Shown here: positions 42,332 to 50,919 of the stretch, piece after piece
Position numbering within the stretch: the stretch's first letter is position 1
Layout: the number at the start of each line of letters is the position of its first letter
Source: JANQOH01 sp965242575
GTDB lineage: Bacteria > Pseudomonadota > Alphaproteobacteria > UBA7887
Direction of reading: 5' to 3'
NCBI GenBank assembly: GCA_965242575.1
Contig: OZ251461.1
Coordinates: forward strand, 930,001 to 994,000
Length of the DNA: 64,000 nt
Made by a program: the position numbers and the translations under genes
Notes under the pieces: generated by a model
The model's database searches: none
Told to the model about the DNA's origin: nothing
What the model saw: only the letters and a program-made list of their open reading frames with translations

Positions 42332-44358
42332 CGCCGATCCCCGCCCGCGACGTCGATCTCGCCCTCCCACAGGCTCCGCCATCCGCCGCCGCCGTCGGGA
42401 ACGATCTGCCCCGTCCGGACGCGGCGGACGGGGTAGTCCGGGAGCGGCGCCCAGACCAGGCAGCGCTCGCCGCGGCGCGTCGCCGACGCGCGGGAGGGCG
42501 GCCAGCGATATGCGGGTCCGTGGCCGCGCGGGGAGAAGTCGTGGTTGTCGAACCCGTGGCGGCGGCGGTCCTCCGGCAGGTCGGCGGGGTCCATCGGTGC
42601 GACGTGGAGAAAGAACCGCGCGGCCGTGTCCCCCCGCGCGCAGCCGTCCCTCGCGTAGATGAGCGCGCCGCCGTGGACCCGGACGTCGAACCGGGCGGCG
42701 AGGTCCGGCGGGCCGGCGGGGACCGGATCCGCCATCCGCCGCCGCGCCGCGCGCACGTCGTCCATGTCGAACGCGTCGAGGAAGGAACTGCCGTAAGCCG
42801 CCAGGCTCCAGGCCGGGGCGGCGATGGGGCGGTCTCCCGAATGGCCCTCGAACACCGCCCGCCGCGGGTAGGAGAACGCGACGCCGCACGCGTCGTATTG
42901 CCCGACGACGGAAAGGCGCGCGCGGTCCCCGGGCCGCAATATGCGCGCGTTCCTGTTCGGATGGCCGCCGGCGGGGCCGCACACCCGGACCTCCGCGCCC
43001 GGGCGTTCGGCGAGCGCGCGCTCCAGCCCGGCGCGGAAGGCGGGGCCCCGGTAGCCGAAATCGTAGCGCTCGCGCAGGCGCCACGGCGCGGTCCGCTCCT
43101 CGAGGCCGTTGAAATACACCTGCTGGTGCGGATGGAGGAGCGTCGTCGACACGGCCGCCGCCGCCGCGCCCGCCGCCGCCGCCGCGCCGAGCGCGGTCCT
43201 CCCCGCCCCCCGCGCCGCGCGCCGGGCGGCGCGGGCGAGCGCCGCGGCGCCGAGCGCAGCGAGGACGCAGAACGGCGCGTGGAGGAAGAACATGTGCCGC
43301 CAGCCGCCATAGGCGTGGGCGCCGAGGATCGCGACCGCCAGCTGCGGCCCGGCCCAGCATGCGGCGGCGAGCAGGGCGAAGCGCGCCGGCGTGTTGCGCA
43401 AGGCGGCGCCCGGCCGGGCGAGGCCGCGCCGCAAGGCGAGGGCGAACCCCGCGATCCCGAGCGCCAGCAGGACCGGCGGCGTCGAGACCGCGAACCACGC
43501 CGGGAAGTAATGCGCCGGCAGGTCCGCAGGGGACAGGATTCGGCCGTGGAACAGGACGTCGACCGGGTTGTTGTGGCGGGCGGAGGCGGCCGCGGCGTCG
43601 ATGAAGGCGCCGGGGCCGTCGGCCCACATGTAGGGCGATACGGCGTAGAGGACCCCCGCCCAGCCCGCCGCGAACGCGGCGAGCGAAGCGAGGACGCGCC
43701 GCCGCGCCGCCGGACCGGAGGCGAACGCCAGGTCGAGGACCCGCGCCGCGGCGACGGCGGCCAGGAAGGCCAGCCCGGCCGGGATGCGCAGGTTGGTCAA
43801 CACCGCCGCGCCCGCGCCGCACAGCAGGAACGCCCCCGCCCCGCCGCGCCGGAGCGCGCGGTGGGCGAGCCAGAGGCAGACGGCGAACAACGCGAGGGCG
43901 GGGACGTCCTTGGCGTTGAAGAACGACTGCGCGTAGATGCGCGGCTGGAGGACGAATAGCGCGAAGGCGAGGAGGGCCGCGGGGGCGGACCCGGTCATGC
44001 GCCGGGCCAGCAGGCCGCAGCACAGCGCGCCGGCGAGGAAGAGAAGATGGGTCGCGGCGTGGCGCAGCAGGTGGACGCGGCGCCCTGGATGTGGGCCGGA
44101 GTCGTCGAGGCCCAGCGCCTTCTCGGCGAGCAGCAGCGGCAGTTCGAACGCCACGCCGTAGAACCGGTCGTAGGGGACGTCGTCGCCGAAATGGAGTTCG
44201 GCTTCGCCGATCGCATAGCGCCAATTGGCCTCGGCGATTTGGCGTTGCTTGGGCTCGTCCCAGGAGACCCCGTAATCGTCGAGGACGGCCGCGCCGATGG
44301 CGGCGAGGACGGCGCAAGCGGCGAGGAGGGCGCAAAGGCTCCCGGCCCGGCGCGTCAT
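42328..44358 (-). CDS. GT-C glycosyltransferase-like membrane protein, array copy 6 (no tract, intact)
   Basis: 676 aa. Landmarks: the acidic pair in VLDDYGVSWDEP, RFYGVAFELPLLLAEKALGL, the copy-2-like insertion SGPHPGRRVHLL, YAQSFFNAKDVPALALFAVC (with Gln and Ala replacing the usual His and Pro), VSTTLLHPHQQVYFNGLEER. Tract position: RRAARGAGRTALGAAAAAG. The C-terminal domain ends SLWEGEIDVAGGDRR. It shows no frame defect. The Phe-Phe-Asn-Ala-Lys-Asp variation may reflect altered specificity. Confidence 0.87.
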   Translation of the reverse strand: MTRRAGSLCALLAACAVLAAIGAAVLDDYGVSWDEPKQRQIAEANWRYAIGEAELHFGDDVPYDRFYGVAFELPLLLAEKALGLDDSGPHPGRRVHLLRHAATHLLFLAGALCCGLLARRMTGSAPAALLAFALFVLQPRIYAQSFFNAKDVPALALFAVCLWLAHRALRRGGAGAFLLCGAGAAVLTNLRIPAGLAFLAAVAAARVLDLAFASGPAARRRVLASLAAFAAGWAGVLYAVSPYMWADGPGAFIDAAAASARHNNPVDVLFHGRILSPADLPAHYFPAWFAVSTPPVLLALGIAGFALALRRGLARPGAALRNTPARFALLAAACWAGPQLAVAILGAHAYGGWRHMFFLHAPFCVLAALGAAALARAARRAARGAGRTALGAAAAAGAAAAAVSTTLLHPHQQVYFNGLEERTAPWRLRERYDFGYRGPAFRAGLERALAERPGAEVRVCGPAGGHPNRNARILRPGDRARLSVVGQYDACGVAFSYPRRAVFEGHSGDRPIAAPAWSLAAYGSSFLDAFDMDDVRAARRRMADPVPAGPPDLAARFDVRVHGGALIYARDGCARGDTAARFFLHVAPMDPADLPEDRRRHGFDNHDFSPRGHGPAYRWPPSRASATRRGERCLVWAPLPDYPVRRVRTGQIVPDGGGGWRSLWEGEIDVAGGDRR

Positions 44359-46381
44359 CGCCGGCCCGTCCCGGCGAGGTCGATCTCGCCTTCCCACAGG
44401 CTTCTGTGTCCGCCTGCGCCGCCGCCGTCGGGGACGATCTGCCCCGTCCGGACGCGGCGGACGGGGTAGTCCGGGAGCGGCGCCGAAACCAGGCAGCGCC
44501 CGCCGCGGCGCTCCCACCTCGTCTGGCGGGACGGCTGGAGATACGCCCGCATGCGGTCGGGCAGGCTGAAATCGCGGTTGTCGAAGCCGTGGCGGCGGCG
44601 ATCCTCCGGCAGGTCGGCGGGGTCCGCGGGGTCTATGTGCAGGAAGAAGCGCGCCGTCAGGTCCTCCGGCGCGCAGCCGTCCCTGGCGTAGATCAGCCGA
44701 TCATCGTGGATCCAGACGTCGAACCGGGCGGCGATGTCCGGCGGACGGGCGGGGACCGGATCCGCCATGCGCCGCCGCGCCGCGCGCACTTCGTCCATGT
44801 CGAACGCGTCGACGAAGGAACTGCCATAGGCCGCCAGACTCCAGGCCGGGGCGTCGGCGGGCCGGCCTCGCTTCCCCGGGTTCGTCGGATAGGGGAACAG
44901 GACTTCGCAGTCGTCGGGAGTCCCGGCGACCGCGGTCCGCTCGCGGTCTTCGCGCCGCAATATGCGCATGTTCCTTTTCAGGAGGGGGACCACGACGCTA
45001 CAGACGCGGACGACCGCGTCCGGGCGTTCGGCGAGGGCGCGCTCCAGGCCGGCGCGGACCGCGGGTCCCCCGTAACCGAAGTCGTAGCGCTCGCTCAGGC
45101 GCCACGGCGTGGATCGGTCCTCGAGGCCGTTGAAATAGACCTGCTGGTGCGGGTGGAGGAGGATCGTGGAGACCGCCACCGCCGCGGCGCCCGCGCCCGC
45201 CAGCGCGCGGAGCGCGATCATCGCCCCCCCCCCCCCCCCCCCCCCCCCGCGCCAGACGCCATGCGCCGGGCGGCGCAGGCGAGCGCGGCGGCGCCGAGCG
45301 CGGCGAGGACGCAGAACGGCGCGTGGATGAAGAACATGTGCCGCCAGCCGTTGTAGCTGTGGGCGCCGAGGATCGCGGCGGCCAGCTGCGGCCCGGCCCA
45401 GCACGCGGCGGCGAGCAGGGCGAAGCGCGAAGGCGTGTTGCGCAACGCGCCGGCGGGGCGCGCCAAGCCGCGCCGCAAGGCGAGGGCGAACCCCGCCAAG
45501 CCCAACGCCAGCAGGACCGGCGGCGTCGAGATCGCGAACCACACCGGGAAGTAATGCGCCGGCAAGTCCGAGGAGAACAGGGTCCGGCCCTGGAACCGCG
45601 GCTTGAAAAGATCGGCGTGGTGGGTGAGCGTCGCCGCGGCGTCGACCAAGGCGGCGGGGCCATCGACCCACATGTAAGGGGAGATTGCATAAAGGACCCC
45701 CGCCCAGCCCGCCGCAAGGGCGGCGAGCGCCGCCAGGACGCGCCGCCGCTCCGCCGGACCGGAGGCGAACGCCAGGTCGAGGACCCGCGCCGCCGTGACC
45801 GCGGCCAGGAAGGCCAGCCCGGCCGGGATGCGCAGGTTGGTCAACACCGCCGCACCCGCGCCGCAGAGCAGGAACGCGCCCGCGCCGCCGCGCCGGAACG
45901 CGCGGTGCGCGAGCCAGAGGCAGACGGCGAACAGCGCGAGGGCGGGGACGTCCTTGGAGTTGAAGAACGCGTGGGCGTAGATGCGCGGCTGGAGGACGAA
46001 CAGCGCGAAGGCGAGGAAGGCGGCGGGGGCGGACCCGGTCATGCGCCGGGCTAGCAGGCCGCAGCACAGCGCGCCGGCGAGGAAGAGGAGGTGGCCGGCG
46101 GCGTGGCGCAGCAGATGGACATGGCGCTGGTCGTCGAGGCCCAGCGCCTTCTCGGCGAGCAGCAGCGGCAGTTCGAACGCGACGCCGTAGAACCGGTCGG
46201 AGGGCCGCATGAAGCGGAGTTCGGCGCCGTCGGCGATATGGCGCCAATTGATCTCGGTGATGTCGCGCTGGTCTTTCTCGTCTTTGAAAACCCCGTAATC
46301 GTCGAGGACGGCCGCGCCGATGGCCGCGAGGACGGCGCAAGCGGCGAGGAGGGCGCAAAGGCTCCCGGCCCGGTGCGTCAT
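44355..46381 (-). CDS. GT-C glycosyltransferase-like membrane protein, array copy 7 (poly-G tract, OUT of frame)
   Basis: The N-terminal frame (MTHRAGSLCALLAACAVLAA, acidic pair in VLDDYGVFKDEK, YAHAFFNSKDVPALALFAVC) meets a 25-G run and stops two codons later at 45218, giving about 387 aa. After the tract the correct frame gives MIALRALAGAGAAAVAVSTI, HPHQQVYFNGLEDRSTPWRL and a C-terminal domain ending WEGEIDLAGTGRR. Because of the downstream CGATGATC context this copy is in frame when the tract is 23 or 26. The total length is 2027 bp, one base short of a multiple of three. Confidence 0.83.
45224..45248 (-). repeat. Homopolymer tract, 25 G on coding strand (copy 7)
   Basis: 25 consecutive C on the plus strand. 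The ON lengths are those leaving remainder 2 on division by three (23, 26); the present state is OFF by one base. Confidence 0.88.
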
Positions 46382-48417
46382 CGCCGGTCCCCGCCCGCGA
46401 GGTCGATCTCGCCCTCCCACAGGCTCCGCCATCCGCCGCCGCCGTCGGGAACGATCTGCCCCGTGCGGACGCGGCGGACGGGGTAGTCCGGGAGCGGCGC
46501 CGAAACCACGCAGCGATCGCCGATGCGCGTCACCGACGGCAAGGGCGGCGGCCACGGATACGCCCATATGTGGCCGCGCGGGGAGAAGTCGAGATTGTCG
46601 AAACCGTCCCGGCGGCGGTCCCGGGGCAGGTCGGCGGGGTCCGCGGGGTCCACGTGCAGGAAGAAGCGCGCCTCCGGGTCCTCCCGCGCGCAGCCGTCCC
46701 TGGCGTAGAGCAGCCCGCGGCCGACGACCCGGACGTCGAACCGGGCGGCGATGTCCGGCGGGCGGGCGGGAACCGGATCCGCCATGCGCCGCCGCGCCGC
46801 GCGCACCTCGTCCATGGCGAACGCGTCGACGAAGGAGCTGCCATAGGCCGCCAGGGTCCAGGCCGGGGCGACGACGGGGCGGTCTTTCGGACGGCCCTCG
46901 AACATCAGCCGCTGCGGCCAGGAAAGCGCCGCGCCGCATGCGTCGCGCTGGACGACGAGGGCGATGCGCGCGCGGTCGCCGGGCGGCAATATGCCCTTGT
47001 TCCTTTCCAGGTGACGACCCGCGGGGCCGCAGATCCGGAGTTCCTCGCCCGGGCGTTCGGCGAGCGCGCGCTCCAGCCCGGCGCGGAAGGCGGCGCCCCA
47101 ATAGCCGAAATCGTAACGCTCGCGCAGGCGCCACGGCGTGGTCCGCTCCTCGAGGCCGTTGAAATACACCTGCTGGTGCGGATGGAGGAGCGTCATGGAC
47201 ACCGCCGCCGCCGCGGCGCCCGCGCCCGCCAGCGCGCCGAGCGCGGTCCTTCCCCCCCGCGCCAGGCGCCGGGCGGCGCGGGCCAACGCGGCGGCGCCGA
47301 GCGCGGCGAGGACGCAGAACGGCGCATGGATGAAGAATATGTGCCGCCAGCCTTCATAGGCGTGGGCGCCGGCGAGCGCGGCCGCCAGCGGCGGCCCGGC
47401 CCAGCACGCGGCGAGCAACAGGGCGAAGCGCGCCGGCCCGTTGCGCAGCGCGGCGCCCGGACGCGCCAAGCCGCGCCGCGCCGCGAGGACGAACCCCGCG
47501 AGGCCGAGCGCCAGCAGGACCGGCGGCGTCGAGACCGCGAACCATACCGGGAAGTAACGCGCCGGCAGGTCCAGCGCCGGGAACGCCCCGCCCTGGAACA
47601 GGACCCGGTCGGGGTTGGGATGGCGGGCGAGCGCCGCCACGGCGTCGATGAAGGCGCCGGGGCCGTCCTCCCACATGTAGGGGGAGATCGCGTAGAGGAC
47701 CCCCGCCCAGCCCGCCGCGAACGCGGCGAGCGAAGCGAGGACGCGCCGCCGCGCCGCCGGACCGGACGCCAACGCCAGGTCGAGGACCCGCGCCGCGAGG
47801 ACGGCGGCCAGGAAGGCCAGCCCGGCCGGGATGCGCAGGTTGGTCAATACGGCCGCCGCCGCGCCGCACGGCAGGAACGCCCCCGCCCCGCCGCGCCGGA
47901 GCGCGCGGTGCGCGAGCCAGAGGCAGATTGCGAACAGCGCAAGGGCGGGAACGTCCTTGGAGTTGAAGAACGCATGCGCGTAGATGCGCGGCTGGAGCGC
48001 GAACAGCGCCAGGGCGAGGAGGGCCGCGAGGGCGGACCCGGTCATGCGCCGCGCCAGCAGGCCGCAGCACAGCGCGCCGGCGAGGAAGAGGAGGTGCCCC
48101 GCGGCGTGGCGCAGCAGGTGGACGTGGCGCAGGTCGTCGAGGCCCAGCGCCTTCTCGGCGAGCAGCAGCGGCAGTTCGAACGCGACGCCGTAATACCTGT
48201 TGTGGGCGAGTCCGGCCCCGAACTCGAGCGCGCCGTCGCCGGAAATGTAGCGCCAATCGATCTCGGCGATTTCGCGTTGATTGAGCTCGTCCCAGGAGAC
48301 CCCGTAATCGTCGAGGACGGCCGCGCCGACGACGGCGAGCAGGACGCCGGCGGCGAGGACGGCGAAACCCGCCCCGCCCCGGGCGGGCGGCGCGGCGCCG
48401 GAACGCGGCTCGAACAT
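46378..48417 (-). CDS. GT-C glycosyltransferase-like membrane protein, array copy 8 (no tract, intact, first in operon)
   Basis: 679 aa. It differs from the other seven at its extreme N-terminus (MFEPRSGAAPPARGGAGFAV), fitting its place as the promoter-proximal founder. The rest follows the family: the acidic pair in VLDDYGVSWDELN, RYYGVAFELPLLLAEKALGL, YAHAFFNSKDVPALALFAIC, SMTLLHPHQQVYFNGLEERT. Tract position: RRLARGGRTALGALAGAG. It has a GGGGGGCC stretch before the ATG. The 192-bp region upstream, shared with the divergent phage-derived block, must hold the operon promoter; no clear -35/-10 pair was seen there. Confidence 0.87.
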   Translation of the reverse strand: MFEPRSGAAPPARGGAGFAVLAAGVLLAVVGAAVLDDYGVSWDELNQREIAEIDWRYISGDGALEFGAGLAHNRYYGVAFELPLLLAEKALGLDDLRHVHLLRHAAGHLLFLAGALCCGLLARRMTGSALAALLALALFALQPRIYAHAFFNSKDVPALALFAICLWLAHRALRRGGAGAFLPCGAAAAVLTNLRIPAGLAFLAAVLAARVLDLALASGPAARRRVLASLAAFAAGWAGVLYAISPYMWEDGPGAFIDAVAALARHPNPDRVLFQGGAFPALDLPARYFPVWFAVSTPPVLLALGLAGFVLAARRGLARPGAALRNGPARFALLLAACWAGPPLAAALAGAHAYEGWRHIFFIHAPFCVLAALGAAALARAARRLARGGRTALGALAGAGAAAAAVSMTLLHPHQQVYFNGLEERTTPWRLRERYDFGYWGAAFRAGLERALAERPGEELRICGPAGRHLERNKGILPPGDRARIALVVQRDACGAALSWPQRLMFEGRPKDRPVVAPAWTLAAYGSSFVDAFAMDEVRAARRRMADPVPARPPDIAARFDVRVVGRGLLYARDGCAREDPEARFFLHVDPADPADLPRDRRRDGFDNLDFSPRGHIWAYPWPPPLPSVTRIGDRCVVSAPLPDYPVRRVRTGQIVPDGGGGWRSLWEGEIDLAGGDRR

Positions 48418-48609
48418 GCGGCGGCCCCCCGAACGGCGGAAAATCCCCGCCTTCGATACCCCATGACGCGCCGGCGGTAAACCGTTCCGGCGCCCGCCGC
48501 GGGCGCGGAAGGCGCGGATTCCCAACGCCTTGGCGGCGCGGCCGGGGCGATTCCGGGGGCGGACCATGGTCCTCTGCCCGAGGGGCGCTCCGGGCGCTGT
48601 AATGGGTCC

Positions 48610-49065
48610 ATGCGCACCGCACTGCTCATCCGCGACGAATCCTCCGACCACGGCACGCTCGGCGCGCTGGCGGCCGACGGCGGCCCGGCGCTGCACGTCA
48701 TGGAGCCGCCGTGGCGGGGGAACGCGCGCAACCGCTCGCGCATTCCGCCCGGCGCCTACCGCGTCCTGCCGCACGTCTCGCCGCGCTTCGGGCGCTCGGC
48801 GCTGGTCGCGCGGGTGCCGGGGCGCAGCCATATCCTCGTCCACGCCGGCAATCTCGGCGGCGACGCGGCGCTCGGCCTGCGCACCCACACGCGCGGCTGC
48901 CTGCTGCCGGGGACGCGCCGCGGCTGGCTCGCCGCCGGCGCGCGGCGCCAGCGCGCCGTGCTGGCGAGCCGGACCGCGCTGCGCCTGCTGCTCGCCTGGA
49001 TGGCGGGGGAGCCGTTCGAACTCCGCGTCGTCGACGCCGTTCCGCTGGAGGATACTCATGCTTGA
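48610..49065 (+). CDS. DUF5675 family phage-type protein
   Basis: 151 aa. It matches the DUF5675 pattern: RNRSRIPPGAYRVLPHVSPR, then RSHILVHAGNLGGDAALGL, then THTRGCLLPG. Members lie in phage lysis or late regions and have been considered hydrolase-like; activity is unproven. It is the first gene of a five-gene plus-strand block with overlapping genes (8 bp into the next), divergent from the glycosyltransferase operon. Confidence 0.85.
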   Translation: MRTALLIRDESSDHGTLGALAADGGPALHVMEPPWRGNARNRSRIPPGAYRVLPHVSPRFGRSALVARVPGRSHILVHAGNLGGDAALGLRTHTRGCLLPGTRRGWLAAGARRQRAVLASRTALRLLLAWMAGEPFELRVVDAVPLEDTHA

Positions 49066-49567
49066 CGCCCTGTTCGCCGTTCTCACCGGCGGCGCGACCG
49101 GCCTGCTCGGCGCGGCGCTGTCGTTCGCCGCCGACTTCCTCGCGCGCCGCCAGCGCCACGCGCAGGAGGTGGAGCTGCGCCGCCTCGACGCGGAGATGGC
49201 GCGGATCGAGGCGGAGGGCGCCGCGCGCGCCGCCGCGCTGGAGGCGGAGTCGGAGCGCGACGCGGCGCGCTGGTCGGCGATGGAGGCGTCCTACGCCGAG
49301 GCGGGGCGGCGGTGGTCCGCCGGCGGCCATTCCGCGCTGGTGTGGGTCGACGTCGCGCGCGGCCTGCTGCGCCCGGTCCTCACCCTGGCGAGCCTCGCCT
49401 TCATCGCCGCGATCTACTGGTCGCTCGGGACCTGGGCCGAGACCGTCGCCATGCAGGAGCGCATCGTCGACACCGCGCTCTACATCGCCACCACCTGCGT
49501 GCTGTGGTGGTTCGGCGCGCGCGGCGTCTCGCACGGCGCGCCCGCCGCGCCGGCGCCCGCGCGATGA
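49058..49567 (+). CDS. Holin-like small membrane protein
   Basis: 169 aa. An N-terminal hydrophobic segment (MLDALFAVLTGGATGLLGAA), a charged coiled coil (AQEVELRRLDAEMARIEAEG), and two C-terminal membrane helices (LTLASLAFIAAIYWSLGTWA, then LYIATTCVLWWFGARG). It sits between DUF5675 and the terminase with ATGA-type overlaps. The position and topology are those of a phage holin or spanin-like lysis-module protein, but no named family is certain. Confidence 0.7.
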   Translation: MLDALFAVLTGGATGLLGAALSFAADFLARRQRHAQEVELRRLDAEMARIEAEGAARAAALEAESERDAARWSAMEASYAEAGRRWSAGGHSALVWVDVARGLLRPVLTLASLAFIAAIYWSLGTWAETVAMQERIVDTALYIATTCVLWWFGARGVSHGAPAAPAPAR

Positions 49568-50919
49568 CCGAACGCGAACGCCTCGAGGCGGCGGCGAAGG
49601 CCGATCTGCTGCCCTACCAGCGGGCCTGGGTCGACGACGGCGCGCGGCTGAAGATCGGCATGTGGGCGCGCCAGACCGGCAAGACCTTCGCCGCCACCTT
49701 CGAGATGGTGAACGACCTCGCCCGGGCGGGCGTGGAGGGCCGCCGGTCGCCGTGGCTGGTCCTGTCGCGCGGCGAGCGCCAGGCGCGCGAGGCCATGCGC
49801 GCCGGGGTGCGCGCCCACGCCCGGAGCATCGGCGCGATCTTCCGCGAGCTGGAGCGCGACGTCGCCATCGGCGCCGCGACCGTCCGCGCCGCCGAATGGG
49901 ACGCCGGCGGCGGCAACGTCATCACCGCGCTGCCCGCCAATCCCGACACCGCGCGGGGCTACGCCCGCAACGTCTATCTCGACGAGTTCGCGATCCACCG
50001 CCGTGACCGCGAGCTGTGGGCGGCGGTCTTTCCCACCGTCACCCGGGGTTGGCGGCTCCGCGTCACCAGCACCCCGAAGGGCAAGCGCGGCAAGTTCCAC
50101 GAATTGATGGCCGACGACGGCGCCGCCGCCGCGCTCGGCTGGTCGCGCCACACCGTCGGCATCCACCGCGCGGTGGGGGAGGGCCTCGGCGTCGACGCCG
50201 ACGGGCTGCGCGCCGGCCTCGCCGACGACGAACTCTGGCGGCAGGAATACCTGTGCGAATGGCTCGACGAGGCCGGCGCCTGGCTGCCCTGGGAGCTCGT
50301 CGACTCCTGCGTCCATCCGGACGCGGGCGACCCGGCGCGCTTCGCCGGCGGCGCCGCGTTCATCGGCGTCGACATCGCCGCCCGCGCGCACCTGTGGGCC
50401 GCCTGGGCGATCGAACTGGTGGGCGACGTGGCGTGGACGCGCGAATTGCGCGTGCTGCGCGGCGGGACCTTCGCCGAGCGCGACGACGCCCTCGCCGACA
50501 TGATCCGGCGCTTCCGCCCGGTGCGCGTCGCCGCCGACGCCACCGGAGTCGGCGCGGCGGTGGTGGAGGGATGGCGGCGCGCGCACGGCGCGGCGCGGGT
50601 CGAGCCGGTGGTCTTCACCCCGGCGCGGAAACTGGACCTGGCGACGGCGCTGCGGCGGCGGTTCGAGGACCGCGCGATCCGCATCCCGCCGGACGCCGCC
50701 CTGCGCGCCGACCTGCACGGCGTCCGCCGCGCCCCCGGCCCCGCGGGCGCGCCGCGGCTGGTCGCCGACGCGGACGGCGAGGGGCACGGCGACCGCTTCT
50801 GGGCCGGGGCGCTGGCCTGCGCCGCGGCGGTCGCGGCGGCGCCCGCGGCGGGGGCCTCCGCCGGCGACCGCGGCGCCGTCCGCGCCGCCTACGCGCCGCG
50901 CCCCCGAAGCCGCCGATGA
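49564..50919 (+). CDS. Phage terminase large subunit-like ATPase/nuclease
   Basis: 451 aa. Walker A is GMWARQTGKT (about residues 32-41), Walker B NVYLDEFAIH (about 138), coupling motif RVTSTPKGKRGKF. The C-terminal RNase-H-like nuclease has the first acidic motif FIGVDIAARAHLWA and VAADATGVGAAVVEGW. This is the motor that packages phage DNA. Both the ATPase and nuclease motifs look intact. No small terminase or portal gene is adjacent, which is unusual. Coupled by 4-bp overlaps to both neighbours. Confidence 0.9.
   Translation: MTERERLEAAAKADLLPYQRAWVDDGARLKIGMWARQTGKTFAATFEMVNDLARAGVEGRRSPWLVLSRGERQAREAMRAGVRAHARSIGAIFRELERDVAIGAATVRAAEWDAGGGNVITALPANPDTARGYARNVYLDEFAIHRRDRELWAAVFPTVTRGWRLRVTSTPKGKRGKFHELMADDGAAAALGWSRHTVGIHRAVGEGLGVDADGLRAGLADDELWRQEYLCEWLDEAGAWLPWELVDSCVHPDAGDPARFAGGAAFIGVDIAARAHLWAAWAIELVGDVAWTRELRVLRGGTFAERDDALADMIRRFRPVRVAADATGVGAAVVEGWRRAHGAARVEPVVFTPARKLDLATALRRRFEDRAIRIPPDAALRADLHGVRRAPGPAGAPRLVADADGEGHGDRFWAGALACAAAVAAAPAAGASAGDRGAVRAAYAPRPRSRR

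Noticed and set aside
33088..45248. Poly-C runs as simple assembly padding or error
   Set aside because: Each run lies at the same codon position of a paralogous gene, with the correct reading frame resuming on the far side and different flanks. Artefacts would not be placed only in alternate copies. Exact lengths remain uncertain.
32211..48417. Repeats of the glycosyltransferase array as a CRISPR or integron-like array
   Set aside because: Units are about 2 kb coding genes with overlapping starts and stops; no short palindromic repeats, attC sites or integrase.
48418..48609. Clear promoter for the glycosyltransferase operon
   Set aside because: No -35/-10 pair with proper spacing was convincing on either strand, so none is annotated.
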